In this document: piece after piece, positions 51,510-59,532 of the stretch
Position numbering within the stretch: position 1 is the stretch's first letter
Layout of the letters: each line of letters begins with the position of its first letter
From: Sulfitobacter indolifex
Lineage (GTDB): Bacteria > Pseudomonadota > Alphaproteobacteria > Rhodobacterales > Rhodobacteraceae
Assembly: GCF_022788655.1 (NCBI RefSeq)
Contig: NZ_CP084952.1
Coordinates: forward strand, 136,501-200,500
Direction: 5' to 3'
Length of the DNA stretch: 64,000 bases
The notes under the pieces: model-generated
What the model saw: the letters and a program-made list of their open reading frames with translations, nothing else
Told to the model about the DNA's origin: nothing
The model's database searches: none
Translations under genes and position numbers: made by a program

Positions 51510-53228
51510 TTACAGCTTGGCCGTGGACAGCGACAACGTCTGGGGCTGCTGCTGCGGCTTTTGTTGTTGAGGTTGCAACAGCTCCTTTGTGGCCACAAAC
51601 CGCTGAACCGTTCCTTCTCTCAGGATCAAGGTGAAGTCGGTGGCACTCAGAATATTCGCCTTATGGGTCACTAGGACAATCGTCTTACCGTCACTCTTCA
51701 ATTGGGTGAGGCAACGTGCCAAGGCTTCTTCGCCTTCACTGTCCAGGTTCGCATTGGGCTCATCAAGCACCACCAGAGAGGGGTTGCCGAAAAGCGCCCG
51801 GGCCAATCCAACCCGCTGCCGTTGACCGCCAGACAAACGGCCGCCGCCGCTTCCAATTTGGGTGGCATAGCCGTCGTTCAGCCCGGAAATCATTTCGTGG
51901 GCCCCGGCAAGCTTGGCGGCTGCGATAATGTCGTCGTCGGTGGCATCGTCCATAAAGCGGGAAATGTTCTCGGCGACGGTGCCCGCGAACAGTTTTACGT
52001 CCTGCGGCAGATAGCCGATGGTTTTGCCAAGCTGATTACGGTCCCAATGGGAAAGCTCCACCTGATCGAGGCGGATCGCGCCATTGATCGGGTCGCCCAC
52101 ACCAACTAGGTGACGCGCAAGCGTAGACTTTCCCGACCCACTGGGGCCAATAAGAGCCAATGTCTTTCCGGCTGGCAGATCAAAACTGACGCCCCGGAGG
52201 ATCGTATCGCGGGTGCCAGGGACAACAGTCGTGACACCTTCGGCGCTGAGATGCCCTTTAGGCTGGGGCTGTTGAAGACGCGTAGGCTCTTCTGCAACAG
52301 CTTCAAAGAGCTTTTTCAGGCGTGCATTAGATTGGCGTGCTGCAACAAATTCTTTCCACTGTCCGACGGCCTGCTCAACTGGAGCCAGAGCACGGCCCAT
52401 CACGATCGAGGCCGCGATCATGACGCCTGCGGAGATCTCCCCTTTCATGGCGAGATAGGCACCCGTGCCGAGGATCGCGACCTGAAGGGCCATTCTGACG
52501 AATTTTGAGCTCGACATGACAGCACCGGCCCAGTCACTGGCGGTTGCTTGCGAGACGAGCATGCCATTACGCTTGACCTGCCAACGTTGCGCCAAAGCGT
52601 CTTGCATCCCCATTGCACGAATGACTTCCGCATTCTGCATCGTGGCCCCGGCAAATTCGGACGCTTGCTGGCCCTCGTTGTTGGCCGACTGCAGCGCATT
52701 GCGGGTCAAATATTCGTTGAGAAGCGCCAAGGTGAAGATGACGACCGTACCGCCCGTGGCCACCCATCCCAACCAGGGATGGAAAGCAAAGCAGAGCGCA
52801 AGAAAGATCGGGGTCCAGGGCACATCAAAAAAGGCCAACACACCTTGTCCGGTAATAAAGCTGCGGACTTTATCTGCATCTCCCAGAGCGGTGCGCGCGC
52901 CACCGTTAGGATTGACCAGCTGCATCCGTGCCACGCGGTCAAACAGGGGCCGTGAGAGGATGCTGTCAAACTGCAAACCTGCCCGTACCAGCATACGCGA
53001 GCGGACAAACTCTAGCGTGCCATAGGTGATGAGAAGGGCCACTGCGACTATCGTGATCACCGCGAGCGTCATCTCGTTTCGGCTGGAAAGCACCCGATCA
53101 TAGATCTGGAGCATATAAAGAGGACCTACGAACATCAGCAAATTCACAAAGAAGCTGAACAGGATCGTCGCCCCGAAAATGGCACGAAACTTCTGGTAGG
53201 CCTGCTGGAGCGGGTTACTGGCACTCAT
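51510..53228 (-). CDS. Type I secretion ABC transporter, PrtD/RsaD family
   Basis: 572 residues from ATG 53228. A six-helix membrane domain (FVNLLMFVGPLYMLQIYDRV is a family mark), then an ATPase with Walker A GPSGSGKSTL, signature LSGGQRQRVGLARAL, Walker B LVVLDEPNANLD and H-loop VLVTHKANIL. No N-terminal C39-like domain, as in PrtD. First gene of the minus-strand operon with adaptor, methyltransferases and glycosyltransferases. The 294-base gap upstream shows the promoter space but no clear gene. Confidence 0.94.
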   Translation of the reverse strand: MSASNPLQQAYQKFRAIFGATILFSFFVNLLMFVGPLYMLQIYDRVLSSRNEMTLAVITIVAVALLITYGTLEFVRSRMLVRAGLQFDSILSRPLFDRVARMQLVNPNGGARTALGDADKVRSFITGQGVLAFFDVPWTPIFLALCFAFHPWLGWVATGGTVVIFTLALLNEYLTRNALQSANNEGQQASEFAGATMQNAEVIRAMGMQDALAQRWQVKRNGMLVSQATASDWAGAVMSSSKFVRMALQVAILGTGAYLAMKGEISAGVMIAASIVMGRALAPVEQAVGQWKEFVAARQSNARLKKLFEAVAEEPTRLQQPQPKGHLSAEGVTTVVPGTRDTILRGVSFDLPAGKTLALIGPSGSGKSTLARHLVGVGDPINGAIRLDQVELSHWDRNQLGKTIGYLPQDVKLFAGTVAENISRFMDDATDDDIIAAAKLAGAHEMISGLNDGYATQIGSGGGRLSGGQRQRVGLARALFGNPSLVVLDEPNANLDSEGEEALARCLTQLKSDGKTIVLVTHKANILSATDFTLILREGTVQRFVATKELLQPQQQKPQQQPQTLSLSTAKL

Positions 53229-53522
53229 TGGGTAAATATCTTTCACAGCCAAATATGGTCGTTTTGCTATAAACGCTTTTTTACTGAAGGTCACGCCTAG
53301 TATACGCAGGCCCAGTTACTAGGAAAGGCTTCAATGTTTCGGTGGCAGATCGTCTACAATGTCGTTTACGAATTCCATGGCAACCGCTCCTTTTTGGAAC
53401 ATGCGCGCAGATGGCCTCGCGACCAAAATAGAATCCGTGACGAACCAAGTGATCATGATCGGACTCGACATTGCGCGCATCAAAAGTATGCTTATGTATG
53501 ACGTATCTCGAAAGGACATGCC

Positions 53523-53786
53523 GTGCCTTCAGCTGAACGAATGACAATTACAATGCCAACAGATATGGCAGAGGCACTGCGCCAGACCGTAGCTAGTGGC
53601 GAGTATGCCTCAACCAGTGAAGTTGTACGCGAGGCGTTGCGCGATTGGACACGCAGCCGCAATGCCGAGCTGCGCGATCTTGAGGTCTTACGGAACGCGA
53701 TCAAAGCTGGGCTGGACAGCGGACCGGGTATTCCGGCCGACCAGGTGTTTGCTGAGCTGCGTGCGCGTTACGCCGACAAGTCCTGA
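53523..53786 (+). CDS. ParD-family antitoxin
   Basis: 87 residues from a GTG at 53523, with AAAGGA nine bases before; an ATG at 53541 in frame is also possible. A ribbon-helix-helix (MTITMPTDMAEALRQTV, then YASTSEVVREALRDW) is followed by a C-terminal arm that would wrap the toxin. It represses its own operon and neutralises ParE. The two genes are two bases apart. Confidence 0.88.
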   Translation: MPSAERMTITMPTDMAEALRQTVASGEYASTSEVVREALRDWTRSRNAELRDLEVLRNAIKAGLDSGPGIPADQVFAELRARYADKS

Positions 53787-53788
53787 TC

Positions 53789-54082
53789 GTGGCAAACGTC
53801 GTTATCCTGCCCGCTGCACGGGCAGACCTCATGGACATTGGCGACTTCATCGCGCTCGACAATCGCCCTCGCGCCGCATCTTTCGTGGCCGAGATCGAGG
53901 CGAAGATTGTTGAGGTAGGCGAGCGCCCCGGCAGCTTCCAGAAGCGCGACGATCTGCACAAAGGGCTGCGTCACGCGCGGCATGGGCGTTACCTGATATT
54001 CTTCATCAAGGTAGATGAGGAAGTGCAGATCGTGCGGGTGATAGAAGGGTCGCGAGATCTGCCGCGTTTGTTTGAGCTTTAG
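53789..54082 (+). CDS. ParE-family toxin
   Basis: 97 residues from a GTG. ParE/RelE fold: VVILPAARADLMDIGDFIAL, then GLRHARHGRYLIFFIKVDEE and the end VQIVRVIEGSRDLPRLF. Family members poison DNA gyrase or inhibit growth otherwise. Intact, in contrast to the remnant at 19.7 kb. It may stabilise this genomic segment. Confidence 0.9.
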   Translation: MANVVILPAARADLMDIGDFIALDNRPRAASFVAEIEAKIVEVGERPGSFQKRDDLHKGLRHARHGRYLIFFIKVDEEVQIVRVIEGSRDLPRLFEL

Positions 54083-54277
54083 ATTACGAGACCAGTGATA
54101 GTCGTTCAAAAACGGTTCTCTGTTTGCGGCTCTGTTGAGCGGGATTGCGATATATCCGTCCGGGGTCATGGTTCTCTCCGAGGCCACGATCATCGTTTTT
54201 GTCCGCTTTCGGCTTTCCACCTGTTCCAATAGGCTCAAGCTGAATCCACTTCACCTGGCCCAATTCAAGGACCCACT

Positions 54278-56341
54278 ATGCGTGATCCGCGTTACGATAT
54301 TCTTTTTAAGCCTCTCAAGATTGGTCCTGTCACTACCCGCAACCGGTTTTACCAAGTGCCCCATTGCACGGGTATGGGGCATCGATACCCAAAAGCAGAG
54401 GCGCGTCTGCGCGGGGTGAAAGCGGAAGGCGGATGGGGTGTGGTGTCCACGCAAGAGGCTGAAATACATGCAAGCTCAGACCTAACCCCTGCAAATGAAG
54501 CGCGGATTTGGGGGGCGCAGGACATTCCAGCCCTGCGCCTCGTGACAGATGCAGTTCACGCACATGGCAGCCTGGCAGCGATCCAGCTGGTTCATAATGG
54601 ACTTCACACAGCAAACCGCTACAGCCGAATTGCCCCCCTTGCGCCATCTGCAGCCGCCGTCGCAAGTGATGACCCGGTCCAGGCCCGGGCCATGGACAAG
54701 ACCGACATCGCAGCCTTTCGCAAATGGCATGTGGACGCCGCGCTGCGGGCAAAAGAGGCGGGGTTTGATATCATCTACGCCTATGCGGGCCACGATATGA
54801 CCTTGCTGCAACATTTTCTGCTGGCGCGCCACAACCACCGTACAGATGAATATGGCGGCTCATTTGCAAACCGTCTGCGGTTGTTCCGAGAAGTGATTGA
54901 GGACACGAAAGAAGCTGTGGGTCAGACTTGCGCCGTCGCCGTGCGCTTGGCGGTTGATGAACTGATGGGCCGCGACGGCTTGCAGCACGATGGGGAGGCG
55001 CATGACATTATCGAGGCTTTGGCCGAAGAGCCTGATATTTGGGATGTGAACCTGTCTGGGTGGTCAAACGACAGCCAGACCGCACGGTTCTCCGACGAAG
55101 GGTTTCAGGAGCATTACACAGGCTTTGTGAAATCGGTCACCACAAAGCCTGTCGTGGGCGTGGGTCGCTATACATCGCCCGACACCATGGCGCGGGTGAT
55201 CAAAAGCGGTCATCTGGACCTGATTGGCGCCGCGCGCCCTTCCATTGCTGATCCATTCCTGCCGAGCAAGATCGAGGCTGGGGAGATCGAGGCAATCCGG
55301 GAGTGCATTGGGTGCAACATTTGCGTGATGGGCGACAACACCAGCGTGCCGATGCGGTGCACCCAAAACCCAACCCTCGGTGAGGAATGGCGGCGCGGCT
55401 GGCATCCCGAATTTATCCCGTCTCTTTCGCACCCTGACCCCTACCTAATCGTCGGCGGGGGTCCCGCCGGGCTGGAGGCGGCGCGCGCCTTGGTTCAACG
55501 GGGCGCAGAGGTCACTCTGTCCGAGGCAGGGACCGCGTGGGGAGGGCGTGTCACTTTAGAAAGTGCCTTGCCTGGTCTTGCAACATGGGCTCGTGTTCGA
55601 GATTGGCGGCTCTGGCAGCTAAACCAAGCGCCGAATGTCGAAATGTACCTTAACAGCCCGCTTCAAGCATCTGATATTCTTGAGTTCGGCATGCCTCATG
55701 TCGCCCTTGCCACAGGGTCAACATGGCGGGCAGATGGGGTGGGTCGCGTGCATCGTCGCCCACTTGGGTTTCTGGATCCGGACCGCGTGTTGACGCCAGA
55801 TGACATCATGGCCAAAGGCGCATCGGCCGTCACAGATAAGGGTCCCGTTGTCGTCTTTGATGATGACCGTTTTTACATGGCAAGCGTTCTAGCTGAACTC
55901 TTGGCGACCGCAGGGCGCGATGTTGTGTTCGTCACACCGGCGCCCGTCGTATCGCCCTGGTCGGAAACCACTTTGGAGCAGGACCGCATCCAGCGTCGCC
56001 TGATCGAAAAGCAAGTGCGCATCATCCCCCTGCACAGCCTTGCCGACATGTCCCCGGAGACGCTGACACTCAGTTGTGTTTACACGGGAGACACTCAAGA
56101 GATTGCCTGCAGCACAGTGGTCACTGTCACAACCCGGCGCCCCAACGATGCTCTCTGGGAAGACCTTCTTGCAGCCAAAGAGCAATGGGACGACGCTGGT
56201 ATTCGCTCGGTAAGGCGAATTGGTGACTGTTACGCTCCAAGCCTCATCGCAGGGGCAGTTCAGTCGGGTCATACCTATGCTCGGCATGCCGGGCTTGAGG
56301 AAGAACCAGAGCCCCTACGGGAAGATTTTGGACACGTGTAA
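54278..56341 (+). CDS. Trimethylamine dehydrogenase-like flavoprotein
   Basis: 687 residues. A TIM barrel with FMN (residues 1-350), a 4Fe-4S loop with Cys343, Cys346, Cys349, Cys361, and C-terminal FAD/ADP-binding folds starting at YLIVGGGPAGLEAARAL. The N-terminus (FYQVPHC) keeps Cys30, used for covalent FMN attachment in trimethylamine dehydrogenase. Tyr169 and His172 of the active site are present. The cation bowl is changed: residue 60 is Glu rather than Tyr and no Trp is in the Cys loop. So it is a demethylase/dehydrogenase of some N-methylated or amine compound, not clearly trimethylamine. Followed by a broken lysR. Confidence 0.87.
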   Translation: MRDPRYDILFKPLKIGPVTTRNRFYQVPHCTGMGHRYPKAEARLRGVKAEGGWGVVSTQEAEIHASSDLTPANEARIWGAQDIPALRLVTDAVHAHGSLAAIQLVHNGLHTANRYSRIAPLAPSAAAVASDDPVQARAMDKTDIAAFRKWHVDAALRAKEAGFDIIYAYAGHDMTLLQHFLLARHNHRTDEYGGSFANRLRLFREVIEDTKEAVGQTCAVAVRLAVDELMGRDGLQHDGEAHDIIEALAEEPDIWDVNLSGWSNDSQTARFSDEGFQEHYTGFVKSVTTKPVVGVGRYTSPDTMARVIKSGHLDLIGAARPSIADPFLPSKIEAGEIEAIRECIGCNICVMGDNTSVPMRCTQNPTLGEEWRRGWHPEFIPSLSHPDPYLIVGGGPAGLEAARALVQRGAEVTLSEAGTAWGGRVTLESALPGLATWARVRDWRLWQLNQAPNVEMYLNSPLQASDILEFGMPHVALATGSTWRADGVGRVHRRPLGFLDPDRVLTPDDIMAKGASAVTDKGPVVVFDDDRFYMASVLAELLATAGRDVVFVTPAPVVSPWSETTLEQDRIQRRLIEKQVRIIPLHSLADMSPETLTLSCVYTGDTQEIACSTVVTVTTRRPNDALWEDLLAAKEQWDDAGIRSVRRIGDCYAPSLIAGAVQSGHTYARHAGLEEEPEPLREDFGHV

Positions 56342-56442
56342 AAGACCATCAGCCCTTAAAGGCCTAATTCGGTAACGCTTCCGAGGTCTTTCAATAGTAC
56401 ATAAGAAGGAGAATGAAGGTGCCCAATGGAGGTGGTTGAACG

Positions 56443-57371
56443 ATGGACATCACCCTGATTAAAACGTTTATCGAAGTTGCGAATACCGGATCGTTTGTCG
56501 CTGCGCGCGACAGGCTTTTTGTCACGCAATCCGCGATCAGCCTGCGCATTCAGCGCCTAGAAGGCAGCCTGGGGCATCAACTCTTCACCCGCTCGAAGGC
56601 CGGAGCTGTGCTCACCGCCGAAGGCCAGCAGTTTGAGCCCTACGCCCTCAGCCTTTTGAAGGTCTGGGAAGAAGCCCGGCAAAAAATTCAGTTCCTCATG
56701 GCTATGAGCGTGCGCTTAGCATCGGCGCACAATATTCGCTCTGGCCGGGTTTGGGGTTTCGCTGGCTCGATGCCCTACAGGTCGAGATGCCGCAATTAAG
56801 CGTACATGCGGAAATGGGCATGCCGGACCGCATAACGCGGTTTCTAGTCGAGGGCGTCGTGCAGGCCGCATTGCTTTACACACCGCAACTGCGACCGGGG
56901 TTGATCGTAGAGCCCGCCTTAGACGATGAACTGATCCTTGTGGCCTCCTATCCGGACGCAAGCTTGGAAAAGCTGTCGGGGTATGTCTCCGTGAACTGGG
57001 GGCCTGAATTCACCCACGCGCTTGCACTCGCACTCCCGCATTTGACGGATTCAGGCCGCTCCATGGCCTTGGGGGCCCTCACGATGGAATATGTGGTCAA
57101 CCGGCGGTCAGTTGCATTCCTGCCCGCCCGGTCGGTAAGGCGGCATCTGGACGATGGAAAACTCTATATTGTGGCAGATGCGCCACGGTTCGCTTACCCG
57201 TCTTGGGTGGTCTGGCGTGAAGATTTGGATGAGGACCTGGCCGTGCTGGCGCACAAGACGTTAAAGACCGTTGTACAGAAGGCTGAAAAATCTCAAGAAA
57301 CTCTCGTGGGCGATTTGGGGGTCATGGCGGACTACGAGGCGGCCTCGGAGGGCGAAGCCAAAGATGAGTAA
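56443..57371 (+). pseudogene. LysR-family regulator, frameshifted
   Basis: The first ~85 codons give a normal LysR HTH (MDITLIKTFIEVANTGSFVA, then FVTQSAISLRIQRLE). Near 56690-56705 the frame shifts by one base: the next part, HGYERALSIGAQ followed by FRWLDALQVEMPQLSVHAEM, is read in another frame and runs to 57371 as an intact effector domain. Joined, the protein would be about 309 residues. Either a real one-base deletion or a sequencing error. The upstream flavoprotein gene is its likely target. Confidence 0.8.
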
Positions 57372-57496
57372 TAGTCGCTTTATCTATAATTCATTCGAAT
57401 TATCCTCGCGATCTACGAAGCATTAAATCTTATCCAGCAGAGATGCTTTCGGACCAGCCACGGTTCGGATCACTTCTTTTGGGGAAGGATTGACCC

Positions 57497-58351
57497 ATGA
57501 ACATGTTCGCCAAATTTGCCACCGTTTCGACACTGGCGCTGATCGTCGCTGCCCCGGCTTCAGCCCAAAGCACCCTAACAGGGGTAACCGAACTCAATGA
57601 TCAAATCGACGACATCACCACAGAGGTAGAGCGCGACCAACGTCGTGGTGAAGACGCAGACCGCTTTGGCTCGAATGGTGTGGCACAAGGCTGGCGCGGC
57701 TCTTTTGCCCTGACGGCCTCTGGCACTTCTGGCAACACCGACAATGGTGAGCTGGCTGGTGCAGGCCGCCTGACCTACGGGATTGGCGACTGGAACCACC
57801 TTATTGGCTTCGCAGTCGAATACGGCGAAGCAAACGGCACGAAGAACGAAGAGAAGTTCTTTGGTACCTATGAGGCCAGCCGCTACTTCACGCCAGAGTT
57901 CTACATGTTCGGCATTGGTCGCTTCCAATATGACGGCCTGCTGACAGATAATTCCGGTGCGATCTTGCCCGGCTCGGAAACCGATGCGTTCTTGGGCTTC
58001 GGTCCAGGCTACCGTGTCCTGAGCGAGCCGAACCACACATGGCGTGTCCAGGCAGGCCCCGGCGCGCGTTACTACAAAGATGCGGCTGGCGTATCTGACA
58101 CCGAAGTCGGCTTCATCGTATCTTCGCGTTACTTCTATGCGCTCACCGATACGGTCTCTTTCACCAACGACACTGATGTTCTTGGGTCCGACACCAATAC
58201 GATTGTGTCGAACGACGCGGGCGTCAATTTCAAGGTGTCCAACAACCTGTCGACCCGTCTAAGCTACCGCACAGACTATAACACAGATCCCACAGCCGGT
58301 TTGAAATCGACCGACAACACCATTGGCGTTTCGCTTGTGATGGGGTTTTAA
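57497..58351 (+). CDS. DUF481 outer membrane protein
   Basis: 284 residues. Signal peptide ending APASAQ, then about 40 polar helical residues (NDQIDDITTEVERDQRRGED), then a beta barrel with alternating strands: GWRGSFALTASGTSGNTDNG, HLIGFAVEYGEANG, then FGPGYRVL and the terminal NTIGVSLVMGF ending in Phe, the barrel-assembly signal. DUF481 proteins are outer membrane barrels of unknown role, often salt or stress induced. GGGGAAGG precedes the start. Confidence 0.88.
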   Translation: MNMFAKFATVSTLALIVAAPASAQSTLTGVTELNDQIDDITTEVERDQRRGEDADRFGSNGVAQGWRGSFALTASGTSGNTDNGELAGAGRLTYGIGDWNHLIGFAVEYGEANGTKNEEKFFGTYEASRYFTPEFYMFGIGRFQYDGLLTDNSGAILPGSETDAFLGFGPGYRVLSEPNHTWRVQAGPGARYYKDAAGVSDTEVGFIVSSRYFYALTDTVSFTNDTDVLGSDTNTIVSNDAGVNFKVSNNLSTRLSYRTDYNTDPTAGLKSTDNTIGVSLVMGF

Positions 58352-58363
58352 GGACGAACGGAC

Positions 58364-58399
58364 CCCTTGGGTGGGATTTTACCTCGTGCCACCCAAGGG
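58364..58399 (+). terminator. First hairpin after DUF481 gene
   Basis: CCCTTGGGTGG (58364-58374) and CCACCCAAGGG (58389-58399) are perfect complements with a 14-base loop. No T run; it precedes the stronger terminator below. Confidence 0.6.
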
Positions 58400-58406
58400 C
58401 CATCAG

Positions 58407-58441
58407 AACAGGGAATGGGAGATCCATTCCCTGTTTTTGTT
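58407..58441 (+). terminator. Rho-independent terminator
   Basis: AACAGGGAATGG and CCATTCCCTGTT pair perfectly over 12 bases around GAGAT, followed by TTTGTTTT. It closes the DUF481 gene. Confidence 0.9.
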
Positions 58442-58555
58442 TTACGCTCTTTTTGACGGCCCGATGGTTTAAGCGACCAGCTCAACAGCGTGGACGGACC
58501 ACCCGTAGCGAAGATATGTGCCAAGATCCCAATCTGTAGAGCCGTGCGGGCGCGG

Positions 58556-59395
58556 TCATGTTGCGGTCTCTCCCTCAGTCTCGATCTTCAAGGGTTCGCC
58601 GCAATGTTTGCAGTGAATTGCGTCTGTCTCATGCCGGTTCAGGCCACATTCAGGACATTTGTATTTGATCTTGGAAGGCTGGAAGATGGCGCGCGCCAAT
58701 TGCACAAAAAGCGCGACCCCCACGACCATGATAAATACCGATAAGAGCTTGCCGCTGGTCGTTGTCATGGTGATGTCACCAAAGCCAGTCGTCGTCAGCG
58801 TCGCCACCGTAAAATAGAGCGCGTCCACATATCCCGCGACACCTGTCTCTCCCTCAAAGGCCAGCACAAAGACCAATGACGTGGTCACGAAGATGAAGAC
58901 GAACAAATTGACGGCTGCGAGGATGGCATCCTCATGGCGCCGAAAGAACAGACTGTCGCGCCGCAAATCGCGGAGCAGATGATAAGCGTGGATCAGCCGC
59001 AGCCCCCTCAAGACGCGGAGGAAGGCAAAGTTCCCAGGAATAAAGGGGGCGAGCAGCAAAGACAGCGTCACGACCAAATCCGCAAGCGTATAGATGCGTG
59101 TTAGTTCCCGGCGCAGGTTGTTCGAAATCCAGAGCCGGGCCGCAAGGTCCAACGCAATGAGCAGGCCGAGCGCTGTGTTCACGGCGGTCATCGTCGGCGT
59201 TGCGGGTAGGGCGGCTGTCGCAATGAAATAAAGGATGGTCAGCGCATCAAAAATGATCAGCCCATAGCGAAACCGTCGGGCGCGCTGGCTTTGCCCGGTA
59301 TAGAGCAGCCGGATTGTGCGGTGAAGTTCTTCCATCTGCGCAACCTGCCACAGCTTTGTGGCCGGCGCTATGCGCGGGCGCGCTTGGGCAAGCAT
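58556..59395 (-). CDS. Voltage-gated potassium channel-like protein with zinc ribbon
   Basis: 279 residues. Six membrane segments, with S4-like FLRVLRGLRLIHAYHLLRDL and the pore filter TTTGFGD, between S5 and S6. The C-terminus holds four cysteines (CPECGL, then CKHCGE), a zinc ribbon in place of the usual RCK domain. Potassium selectivity follows from the TTGFGD filter. The ribbon may sense metal or hold the tetramer together. Single gene, convergent with the DUF481 transcript. Confidence 0.85.
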   Translation of the reverse strand: MLAQARPRIAPATKLWQVAQMEELHRTIRLLYTGQSQRARRFRYGLIIFDALTILYFIATAALPATPTMTAVNTALGLLIALDLAARLWISNNLRRELTRIYTLADLVVTLSLLLAPFIPGNFAFLRVLRGLRLIHAYHLLRDLRRDSLFFRRHEDAILAAVNLFVFIFVTTSLVFVLAFEGETGVAGYVDALYFTVATLTTTGFGDITMTTTSGKLLSVFIMVVGVALFVQLARAIFQPSKIKYKCPECGLNRHETDAIHCKHCGEPLKIETEGETAT

Positions 59396-59448
59396 CAATG
59401 ACCCCGCTCCGTTACGGGCTCCCCTTTAGTCAGATAAAATTTAACACC

Positions 59449-59467
59449 ACGACCGTATCGCTGAGCA
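59449..59467 (+). promoter_or_regulatory. Half-site of IclR-type palindrome before the acylase gene
   Basis: ACGACCGTAT is identical to the left flank and arm of the palindrome at 62744-62766, followed by CGCTGAGCAA, a weak match to the rest. It lies 66 bases before the acylase start. Suggests shared control by the IclR protein. Confidence 0.45.
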
Positions 59468-59532
59468 ATTTTTCTGGGTTGAAATTCTATTAATTTCTTT
59501 GCAGCGTGAAGGTCCAGTCAGTGGAGAATGCG

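Noticed and set aside
53768..54238. 156-codon minus-strand frame opposite parE
   Set aside because: Most of it is antisense of the intact parE; only its first ~30 codons have any independent interest, noted as a finding.
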